NCBI GenBank assembly: GCA_038373885.1
Contig: JAWZYV010006126.1
Location: 451,501 to 515,500 of the forward strand
Length of the DNA stretch: 64,000 bases
Origin: Cheiracanthium punctorium
Lineage: Eukaryota > Arthropoda > Arachnida > Araneae > Cheiracanthiidae
Direction of reading: 5' to 3'
Shown here: piece after piece, positions 55,236-64,000 of the stretch
Layout: every line of letters starts with the position of its first letter
Position numbering within the stretch: the first letter of the stretch is position 1
Translations under genes and position numbers: made by a program
Notes under the pieces: model-generated
The model's input: only the letters and a program-made list of their open reading frames with translations
Database searches by the model: none
Told to the model about the DNA's origin: nothing

Positions 55236-56449
55236 ACATATATATACTGCTTTCCTACAAATTTATAAAATGCGAGAGAATGCCATTACGGAGTGGTTTC
55301 CTTTCCCCCCTTTTCCACTCAATCTCCATACTCCATGGTTGCCTATTCGAAACCTGAATTGCATAGTGCTGCTATCTAGTGACATACTGTAACACCAATA
55401 TTACTATCGCAACATACACTAAAAGTCTAGAAAAGACACACCATAATTTTTTTTTGGATGTCTGATAGAATTTAGAGATTTTCATATAGGTAGTGTATAT
55501 TAGGGGTTAGTTATTTTATGTTCTGCCTTTGACTGTAAATGAAAAATTTATTTCTAGGGAAATGAGAATATTTTATTTGCATAGAGATTTATAAATCTTA
55601 ATAAATATGTAGTATTATTTTTTTAGTTAGTTGAAACAACTGAAATTACTGGTTAATTATGATTTTTATTGAAAAACTGAGCAATAAATATTTTAGATTT
55701 ATTAAAATTATTTCCCTCGTGGTATACATGAAAATGCTGAGAGCAGTGGGTAGTGTTTACTTTCTTAAAACTTTTGCTGTTTTCCATTGCTCTGCACTGC
55801 ATTCAGCACTTTTGTAAAATGTTTTACATTTTGAAATTGAGAATAATATTAAGAGATTTTTTAAATCTACGCATGTAAACTTCTTCTAATGTTTTCGAAT
55901 GATTGTAGTATTTCTCTTTGATGTGATTACTGTGTCATGCTGTCTAGCATGACTTTATGCAACTGATTCCATTACAAATTAGAAATATTCCATTAAAAAA
56001 TAAGAAAGAAAAACTTGTGTAGAAATTTTCTTTATGAAGAATATATGATGTTATTAAAGCTCTATTTTTTTTTCATTCTGATTAAATATTTTGCCATCGG
56101 ATGATAATTATATTCTTTCTTTCTTTATTTTTTGTTGTTAATTTTTTTAAAGATAGAATGATGATGCTCTTGTGTACTCCCCAGCCAGATGCATTAAATA
56201 TGTCCAAGCGACTGTCAGATGTATTGCTGTATTAAAAAGCTATTCTTAGTCATATACTCTTTCAGAAAAGGTAAATTCTGCATGATAATATTATTAATTA
56301 AGAAAATCTTACTAAGTTATTCATTATTTTATTATTTTAAAAATATCCCATGCGTGTGTTTCACCCCTCATGCCCTGTTACAGTTATTTTCTTCTAATTT
56401 ATTAAAAATGTCAATGTTTCCGAAAATATCATTTTGGAATGGAACTTCT
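55236..56449. other. Unassigned AT-rich DNA
   Basis: No frames or repeats that I can support. Confidence 0.4.
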
Positions 56450-57014
56450 CTACACGGTAAAAAAAAAAAAAAAAAAAAAAAAATTCGGAAACGTTACCCC
56501 AAAATATAGGGCAGCTCTTGTAGTTTAAAATTGCAGAAACGTTTCCGAACCATGCCGGTAAAGTATTTAGAAACGTTTCTGCATATTTTGGAAAAATATT
56601 TACATATTTTTCTGCTTTTTAGGTAAGGTTTCTGGAAAAGATGTGTAACGTTTCTGTATATTTTGGTAAAATATTGAGTAAGCTTTCTGTGTATTTAACA
56701 AAGGTTTCCGAATTAACCTTTCTGTGTTTTTCAGAACGAGTAACATGCGCTAGATGTAGCATTTCGAGTAACATGCACTAGATGGAAGCACCAAGCACTC
56801 ACGGAAGGAGCGCTCAGTACGAGCGCTCAGCATCGAACTCGCGACGTACTCATTCGTAGGTCAACACGTTACCTCAGCGCTGTGATCTAATTTGCTTTAA
56901 AAGTAAACTGACGAAAAATCGTGAGTTCGAGTAGAGCATCGGTAGGTTACGCTATACTTTCGGAAACCTTTCTGCTATAAGTATGTAACGTTTCTGAATT
57001 TTTTTACTGTGTAG
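56450..57014. mobile_element. TA-flanked MITE with AAACGTTTCTG repeats
   Basis: Ends CTACACGGTAAAAAAA and, inverted, CTACACAGTAAAAAAATTCA, followed by TTCGGAAACGTTAC / TTCAGAAACGTTAC. TA sits at both edges. Inside are several GGAAACGTTTCTG-like units and a tRNA-like segment. Confidence 0.75.
56795..56895 (-). repeat. tRNA-like segment inside the MITE
   Basis: On the minus strand GCGCTGAGGTAACGTGTTGA then GAGTTCGATGC ~45 bases later, an A-box/B-box-like pair. Ends are undefined and no CCA-competent acceptor stem is visible, so it is a SINE-like fragment. Confidence 0.45.
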
Positions 57015-57512
57015 CTCTGTTCATAAACTTACACTTTTATGAGTTTCTCCTGCAGAATTAATTTAAATCTCTGATTTAAATCTATGCATTTTTTCCCGCA
57101 TTATAGTATGATTTAAAAATTTCATTTTATCGCATTGTTATTCAGTTTTGTTAATCCTACAAAAAGCGTCATGTGCGTGAACTACTTTTTTCGAGGTATT
57201 TCTTAGATATCAGGTTTTAGGCACCTACTTATTTTTTCATAAGTGATTACTACTTATGGGGGAAAAAACAAGTATTATTCTATGAGGAATTAAAGGAAAA
57301 ATTGTTTGATTTTTTAGGATATTAGTGCACAAGAAAATGAATTAATAAGAAAGATATTTTTAGCAAACACAATTTGTTTCAGAACAATGGGGTGAGGTTA
57401 TTAATTATCTTCTCCCATCTCTTTAGGTAAGCAAGCAATGCAATGTTTTTTATGGAGAAAAATTGCCTTTAAAGATTCAAAGTTTACAAAAAGAACTAAT
57501 GAATATTTTAAC

Positions 57513-57730
57513 CATCCCGCCCGGATTGTGTAGTGGCTAGAGAACCATTCTCCCGCACTCTGGGTTCGATTCTCGGCATGGGCTAGGGCATCGGCATGGG
57601 CTCGGCATGGGCTTGGGCTCGGCATGGGTGTAATTTCCTTCGTCCCTCTTGGGAGGAGACACTGGTTATATTAGGTGCCTCCCGTGGCACCTCCGTAAAG
57701 AGACCAGTACGTGACACCATTTTTAATAGG
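57513..57730 (+). repeat. tRNA-derived SINE of a second type
   Basis: A box ATTGTGTAGTGGCTAGAG and B box GGGTTCGATTCTC (57562-57574), followed by a GGCTCGGCATGG short array and GTGTAATTTCCTTCGTCCCT, GGTGCCTCCCGTGGCACCTC. Confidence 0.7.
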
Positions 57731-58099
57731 GTACATGGTACAGTACATAGAAATAACTTCTATAAATTTGTAGTAATCGATGAATATTTATGGCAATCAC
57801 AGCATTAGCTGAAAAACTGAAATCACAAATTAAAAATTAAAGCGGAATGACATCCTTCAATTTCTGGCTATTTTTTTTGACACATCTTGCATATTTTCAG
57901 GGATCCCAGGGTTAACATGTTACACGTTTCTTCCCAAGTGGAAAAAAAATCAAGGAAAAACATGAAAAAAAGCTGTCCGGAGGAAATATGTTTCTTTCAA
58001 GATGAAGAAACTGTCGTTTTTTATGAATTCACAAGCTGCAAGTTTGTAAGATACCATAAATGCTCAAAGAATTTTAAAGAAAATTTAATTATAAGTAAA

Positions 58100-58140
58100 A
58101 AACATTTAATTATGAAAACTAAATTCATAATTAAATGTTT
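58100..58140. repeat. Palindrome, 17-bp arms
   Basis: AAACATTTAATTATGAA, 7-base spacer AACTAAA, then the reverse complement. Immediately upstream of repeat R2. Confidence 0.75.
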
Positions 58141-58192
58141 ACTCCGCAACCGGATTTCCGTGAACTTACTTGCAGCTATTCTGGGGGGAATA

Positions 58193-58620
58193 ATGGAAAA
58201 TTACAGGCTGTAGTGTCGTGTGGTGGCTGGCAAAATAGCGAAGACCAACGTGAACCTTTTCAGGCAGATGCAAAAGAGTTAAGTGACTGTGAAAAAGATC
58301 TGAGGACAGAAAGTCAACCTGGCGGTAGAACTGATTGCTAGAAGGGACGGTCGCCAAATTGAAAAAATGAAAAGAATTGTTAGGCGTAATGCATATTTAC
58401 CAAAACTTAAATGTGTTTCGCCAAGAGATGAAAGATAAAGCGACTTCGTAACCAAAGCAGTATTATTGAAACCTCGTGAGAACGGGATGAAATAAATGAA
58501 TTCGGATAGACTAAAGGAGCCAAGAAAATACGTAGCAGAAGTTAAAATCAAATTAATTTAAGAAACAGTTAAGTAGCATAACGAATAGAGATGGGACTTT
58601 AAAAATGGCAAATAGAATTA
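58193..58620 (+). repeat. ~430-bp dispersed repeat R2, copy 2
   Basis: Same family as 35825-36262, with shared words listed there. Small frames across it (58135-58341) are incidental. Confidence 0.75.
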
Positions 58621-58781
58621 AATTTAGAATAAGTAAAGGAAAATTAATTATAAATATGTGATGAACTGCATCACAGTCCTCCGACCAATTTTACATTGAT
58701 CTCGTCTTTGTTCTCCTCAAAACTTAATTTGACTGGACTACCGGCTCTGAATGGATTGAAAACTGCTGGAGAATTACTTAC

Positions 58782-59019
58782 CACCTCGTAATTTCGTCTG
58801 CACGTCTATACCAGCCAGTTTGGTTTCGCCAGGAAACAAGCACGGCGGGAATAAGCCAGCACGGTTTCGAGTATCCTTACCCATATCGGCCATTAGTAAA
58901 GCGCTGTAAGCTTTGCCAATTCTTGGATACATGGCTCGCAATGCCAAACCGAATTTGAACAGAAATGCACTGAAATATTTCCGTGCACTCACAGATTTAG
59001 AAACATTTAGATGAAGCAT
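58782..59019 (-). CDS. Weak candidate coding exon ending at a strong splice donor
   Basis: Minus-strand frame of 79 codons from MLHLNVSKSVSARKYFSAFL. It has a basic, hydrophobic N-terminal part and a later PPCLFPGETKLAGIDVQTKL segment. The frame runs to GAGGTG|GTAAGTAA (donor at 58781-58776). Coding-like composition and a donor at the exact end suggest a first or internal exon. No acceptor, downstream exon or family was found, so it may be chance. Confidence 0.25.
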
Positions 59020-59950
59020 TCAATACTCCTAATCGTTTGTTTTTTTATGCCAAAAAGTCGCCCTACTTTTGCCACTAGTATGGCTGCAGTCGATTTGAAT
59101 GGGACATTATTTGCAAAATTTTATAAAATTAAACGAATTTGTGATAAAATATTTATATGCAAATATTTATCCCCATACAGATTGTCCCAAAACAATCGAA
59201 AAATTAAATATCATTTAAGTAACTGCCATTTTGCTCATGTGCATGCCACTAGTATGGCTACCGTTTAGAGGCATCAAGTTTTCTCGCGTTATGCTCATTC
59301 CAGTGTTTCCTATATCTATGCGTGCACTAGGCAGGACAAACATGAAAACCGACACGCGCAGTCACCTTGTGATTTGGATTGTTTGGCAAAACAATTTTGC
59401 CTGTTCGGCAAAAAAATTATTTTGTTAATTGCAACTTCATCCATAATAATAGGTTTAATGTTATTCAAATCAATGATAAATAGTGGAAGTTTTTACTTTT
59501 GAATAAGAAGATAGAATATTCTTTCTTGTTATAAAAATAACACCCGAATAATTCATTAATTCTAAAATGTTTCGCTGCAGACTCATGTAAATAGGGGATT
59601 TTTCACGTGACGGAATTAATTACAATTATCTCCAAGTAGAAGATGAAAGTATTGGAAAGCAGTCGATAAAGAAAATATCTCAAATAAATTACTTCGCCTA
59701 GTCAGCAAAATATTTAATTTTTTGCTCTTAATAATTTTTACATGAAAGGTACATATCTGGGATCAAGTTATCTAAAAAATTTAAATTTGCTTGGCTATTG
59801 CATTATTATTTTAATCCTTATTAGTTTAGGATTTCTTTTTTTCTGACTGAGGTAAAGCCCGAATTACTGTATAAGTTCGGCATTACAGCAAAATCAAATG
59901 AAAATGCGAATTGTACAGATTTATGCATATAGATAATATATCACCTGACT
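59020..59950. other. Unassigned DNA
   Basis: Contains CCACTAGTATGGCT twice (59075, 59248). No gene supported. Confidence 0.35.
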
Positions 59951-59954
59951 CTTT

Positions 59955-60765
59955 ACTGCTTAGCCAGCTGAAAGAGACTGGCTTTGGCGCAATGCCAAAA
60001 AATGGATGCTGCGATTTGTTTCATAGTGTGAAAACAGCAGAAATGGGTTCAGATGTGCACGAAATTCGCTCCCTAGTATGTGCGGACAGAGCTGCCAATT
60101 TAGCCACTTAGTGGCTAGGTCTGGCCATTTTCTTGGCTATATCTGCCAATTTAGCCACTTTTTGACTAGATTTTGGCCAACTGGCAATACCGAAGTGTTT
60201 TGTAAATCGGAAATTTAAGTTCAAATGACTCAAAAAACACTTGCAGACGAGTATAATTTAGCAGCACAAGCACTTAGAAGTAAACGCCAAAATGAAAAAA
60301 TTATTTTTTTCTCACCTTGAAAACATTTTTAGGCATTTCTGGCTACTTGTAACTTTGATTTCAGCCACTTTCTGTTCGGCAGAGTGGGCTACACTGTGTG
60401 CGGACAGGAACAGAACCAAACGACATATAAAGGAGGGACGTATAATTAAAAAAATAACTGAAGAAAATTCAGATTAAAATTAACATGAGAAAAAAATATA
60501 CAGAGACAAAATTAAAACTATATCTATTATAAATTTTTAGAAATTTTTAATGGTTACATTAATCCATTACGTTAAAAATGAATTATTTACATTAATACAT
60601 TTCAAAATACAGCAAAATTAAATACTATTTCTTTCTCCCCCTAGTTATTTTGCCTAAGTTACTCCCCTTTGCCTGTCCCTTTTTCTTTCTTTCTTTCTTT
60701 CTTTTTTTTTTTTTTTGGCAGTGCGCCAAAGCCAGTCTCTTATCCTTGGGTAAGCAGCAAATTAA
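59955..60765. mobile_element. TIR-like element with AGAGACTGGCTTTGGCGCA ends
   Basis: Left CTGCTTAGCCAGCTG, AAAGAGACTGGCTTTGGCGC; right, inverted, CTGCTTACCCAAGG, ATAAGAGACTGGCTTTGGCG. About 50-bp inverted ends, ~0.8 kb. Inside, CCAATTTAGCCACTT repeats (60095, 60150) and (TTTC)n near the right end. Target duplication not evident. Confidence 0.6.
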
Positions 60766-60872
60766 AACTATTTTATAACAAAAATTGAAACCGCTCTTTA
60801 CAATTAGTTCAAACTTGAGTGCTTTGAGCTAAAAAGAGACTTCAACAAATGACACTTAGTGAAATTATTTGA

Positions 60873-61345
60873 TTAACCCTTTATGAGGCAGTGGTAAAAT
60901 ACTTACCACCTACGGTCTATTCAATACAGAAATCAACTGTCATTAGTGAATTTTCTGATTTTTGTTCAGTTCTATTGGATGTATATTTTTTCCATACGTC
61001 TAGATTCTGAATAATATTTGGCTTATGAACTTTTCTTTCATTCGCAATTTTAAGGAAAGCTCGAATAATTACTCGAAAATTGAGCATAAGAATCATCGCT
61101 TTTAATTATATATTTTTGCGTTTGATTCCGTGTACAAGCAGCAGGTAGTTTTCCGACTTTGATTTTGTGCATAATTAATGTATTCTCCTGCAAAATTTCT
61201 ATGTTTGTTTAGTACTTGTTTCTCCAATTTTCACGTAGGATATTACAGTAGAGGGAAAATATATGAATTAATTCTAAAAAATGGGCCAGAAAAATTCCAA
61301 GTAATTTCGACTCTCTGCACATACCCTCGCCTTATAAAGGGTTAA
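60873..61345. mobile_element. TTAA-flanked piggyBac-like MITE, complete
   Basis: TTAACCCTTTATGAGGCAGT and, inverted, TTAACCCTTTATAAGGCGAG. 473 bp including TTAA at both edges. TTAA plus CCCTTT ends define the group; interior unlike the hairpin family. Confidence 0.85.
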
Positions 61346-61474
61346 TTTTTGAGATCTCGAGCACCACCTTATAATTCATAGTTAAAAGAAAAACATTTTT
61401 TAGCGAGCATTCAGAATCTAAAAGGAACATACATACCAATTTTCAAATTTCTAGGTTTTGTAGATTTTGTAATG

Positions 61475-61780
61475 TGATGTGATGATGATGTGTCAGTGGC
61501 ATTTTGATTATACATATGTAGATATATACAAGGCATTTTTAAGTTTTTTTTTAGGCTGCATTGCATTTGTATTTTAATGATGAAGTTAATATGTTGCATA
61601 GCTTTTTGTTATATGATCATATGATCAATGTGATGATGATGTGTCAGTGGCATTTTGATTATACATATGTAGATATATACAAGGCATTTTTAAGTTTTTT
61701 TTTAGGCTGCATTGCATTTGTATTTTAATGATGAAGTTAATATGTTGCATTGATTTTTGTTATATGATCATACTTTAGGC
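61475..61780 (+). repeat. Near-perfect tandem duplication, 151-bp period
   Basis: TGATGATGATGTGTCAGTGG at ~61479 and again 151 bases later, with identical sequence through AATATGTTGCAT. Very few differences, so recent. Confidence 0.92.
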
Positions 61781-62109
61781 TTCTATATGCTTCGAATAGC
61801 AAGTCCGTGGTAAAATGGCACTTTCGCAATGATTCGTAATTTTCTTTTGTGTGTGTGGCAGTTTTGGAAGTTTCATGCAATCATCAATGTTAAAGGACTA
61901 TCAGTCCCGAGTTATGTCTACAATAAAAAATTTTATAAATCAGGCCCGGCCTCTGCCTAACTAAGAAAAGAAAAACACAACGCATTCTAATTTGTATTAC
62001 TTGAAACAACATACACGATCCATACGTGCATTTTTAGCGAAATTGTTTGTTTCATTCCACTTCCAAGACCCTCTCTATCTCTTCTCAGTCAATGGAGATG
62101 GGATAATAC

Positions 62110-62147
<38 letters not shown>

Positions 62148-62755
62148 TATGTAATAATGAGACGGGCCAAGATTCATTTTCTGGAGACGCAAGTTGCAAC
62201 GCATTAGTCTCGTTTAATTAATATTCTTTCTGTTTAATTAACGGCTGATCACGGATTCTTTTCTGGAGCAAGTTTTATTTATTTCTTAAGCTCTGCAATC
62301 TAGAGAGAATGATTGTATTCCGTTTCGTATGAATATTTTTTCCCCTGTTCTAATTGTAATCGTATTGCATTAGTGTGTTTATTTCGTGGCTTCTAATGAA
62401 CACGACTGTAGTGAAAGGACGATTATGAACAGTGCCTGGAAAGTTTCAAGAATAACAGCCTGTAATTGGGGACCCGATGGATACGCAGGTCTGCTCATCT
62501 ATCGCTGCTGCGTGAGTTAGTTTGATCTCGGATTCGAATCCCGTTAGCCCAGGGATGTATGCTTTTTCCGAATATTATAATGTAAAATTGTACTTTCAGA
62601 TAAAGATGATCTGGAACTTACGGGATACCTGATATTAAGGCCTAAAAAGAGCCATAGATCTTGATAAACTACCTCTCACAGTTGCCCCAGTAGATAGTTA
62701 TAAGTAGATGTTTGGCTATTCCGCAAGATGAACAGTGGATATAAGTCATCATTAA
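61781..62755. other. Unassigned DNA with A31 run
   Basis: Poly-A at 62113-62143. GGATTCGAATCCCG at ~62532 resembles a Pol III B box, but no tRNA fold or A box at proper spacing is visible. Confidence 0.4.
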
Positions 62756-63097
62756 CACCAAACTCTGGCGTTTTGACTGTTGCCAGTCACGAAGAATAGA
62801 TTGGATTTCTATAAAAATAGTTGCGGGTGACCTAGCTCCACGAGAATCCTTTACTTTTTAGCACGTCATTTCCCGTAAAAAATTGTCACGATTATTATTA
62901 ACAGCACTGACATTTGCTGAAAAATGGAAGAATGCGAGAAAGCTGGATAGATTGCCATATGCTGAAAAAAGGGCAGCCGTTGCCATCGCTCGACTTAACT
63001 ACCAGCAAGAGGGCGGACGATCGAAACGTTCATCGTGTGTCACAGATCTAGAGACCCTTTTTTGACGCAGCTGGCTGTGCGCGCACAGCCAGCTGTC
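62756..63097 (+). mobile_element. piggyBac-like hairpin MITE, copy F
   Basis: Starts at a TTAA (62752-62755) but lacks the first ~35 bases of the family. Otherwise follows copies A/B to the central GCTGGCTGTGCGCGCACAGC. The right arm is missing. Confidence 0.82.
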
Positions 63098-63160
63098 ATT
63101 CCAACTTTCGTCCAACTGTCGTGCCAGCTGTCGTTCCAACTGTCGTGCCAGCTGTCGTCC
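63091..63160 (+). repeat. 24-bp minisatellite grown from the hairpin end
   Basis: CCAGCTGTCGTTCCAACTGT-type units, ~2.5 copies, starting from the CAGCTGTC of the MITE hairpin centre. Confidence 0.75.
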
Positions 63161-63170
63161 CAAATTTACA

Positions 63171-63257
63171 ATACACACTCAAAAAGGAAACTTGGGGAAG
63201 CATACTTTTAAAAACGCTACGGCGTGCATGGCATTACGATCCTACGTGTCGGTGGAT
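63171..63257 (+). repeat. Fragment shared with the LTR of element A
   Basis: Matches 9685-9770 (TACACACTCAAAAAGGAAAC, GGGGAAGCATAC, GGCGTGCATGGCATTACG) at ~80-85 percent by eye. Probably an old LTR piece. Confidence 0.55.
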
Positions 63258-64000
63258 GATGACAAATGGCAAAATTTTGGGCATGGACCAAATGACTGAA
63301 TATCGCCAAATTTGGTGATATTTCGGCAAAAATCACCAAGGTTGATGACAAAATGCGAGACTTTGGACATCGAAAAGGGTTAAAATCGCCAAGCTTGGCG
63401 ACCTTTGGCGTAATTCCGGAGGGAGGCATGTGACCGTGGTCAGACAATTACCTTACTATATGGTAGGACGGTATTGTTCTTGAAATGACAGTATCTAAAA
63501 TTGCCAATGACGCAATGACCATAATGTGTTGGAAATCTTTTGAGTGTTACTGTAGCAGAACTATAAATGATAAAGACACATTTTTCGATGGAGAATTCAT
63601 TTCGCCAATAATTTTGTAACTCTTAACAGCATATATCACTTCTGAATCGTTTCAAACAGCCTAATGCCTCAAAAATACGCTGTAATGAATTTCAGCCCAT
63701 AGAGTGTAATGTATTTAGAATCTTTTGGGAGGCCCTGTAGATAAACTATCTAGTCGATTTGGACCGAAAGGGAAGGCGCACAACTAGATGTTACAAAAAT
63801 CCTAAATATAAAGTTTCAACATTCTACGACTAATAGGTTTTGAGATATGCGATTTACTTACATACGAACGTACAGACGGCATGGAAAAACTGGTCAAAAT
63901 AGACTTGCGGTCGGTCAAAATGGGTTGCACACGCTTTTATAAGAACGTGTATGCTAGCGTAAGATGAGATGCACCGAAAAAATTCTTAAAAGTAAATTTA
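63258..64000 (-). repeat. Inverted copy of the 38-kb repeat family, continuing past the window
   Basis: Reverse complement of ~38300-39450 in order: CGCCAAATTTGG minisatellite, AATCGCCAAGCTTGGCGACC palindrome, GACCGTGGTC, the AATACATT / TAGATAAACTATC block, and finally ATGCCGTCTG and GATGAGATGCA near the edge. Cut by the window end. Confidence 0.75.

Noticed and set aside
62480..62560. Possible tRNA gene (GATTCGAATCCCG B box)
   Set aside because: No A box at proper spacing and no acceptor stem could be formed, so only a B-box-like word remains.

Overview
The window is AT-rich eukaryotic DNA crowded with transposable elements. It has no operons, no rRNA and no intact tRNA gene. Degenerate Ty3/gypsy gag-pol genes, Helitrons, hAT, piggyBac and Tc1/mariner-type MITEs, a non-LTR RT fragment and tRNA-derived SINEs together suggest an arthropod. 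The gag types and the Helitron coding repeat make a spider or other chelicerate my best guess (inference, not proof).

Left part (1-13.5 kb): a three-level nest on the minus strand. Element B, a dead Ty3/gypsy element (10262-13480), is split inside RNase H by element A, a second Ty3/gypsy element (1-10261). A has a recognisable 5' LTR, primer-binding site, gag with zinc knuckle, a canonical T TTA AAC slippery site, pol in the -1 frame, polypurine tract and the first bases of the 3' LTR. A's 5' LTR is in turn split by a 3.6-kb Helitron (5644-9239) with a TC start, a 69-bp coding minisatellite and a hairpin-CTAG end.

14.6-22 kb: a cluster of Helitron copies, some exactly abutting and some head-to-head, with two hAT MITEs that have perfect 8-bp target duplications. 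23 kb: a small TATA-driven candidate gene for a secreted four-cysteine peptide. 25-44 kb: piggyBac-like hairpin MITEs, a second Helitron family with internal ~155-bp repeats, a 2.6-kb TIR transposon, an R1/jockey-type RT relic, a 3.1-kb hAT element with 8-bp target duplication, SINEs, a 49-bp-arm palindrome, and a 1.8-kb element carrying TCGCCAAATTTGGCGA palindromic minisatellites.

45.7-47.4 kb: the best candidate host gene, a 558-aa single-exon reading frame with an N-terminal membrane anchor, about seven degenerate acidic ~50-residue repeats, an internal 89-codon duplication and a basic tail. I recognise no family for it. 48-64 kb: more MITEs (hAT, TTAA-type, pogo-type, TA-type), SINEs, a weak candidate coding exon on the minus strand near 58.8-59.0 kb, a fresh 151-bp tandem duplication, and an inverted copy of the 38-40 kb repeat family at the right edge.

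Almost every long open frame is transposon-derived. The two likely host loci are the 23-kb peptide and the 45.7-kb acidic repeat protein. All calls rest on reading the sequence by eye; no alignments or database searches were run.
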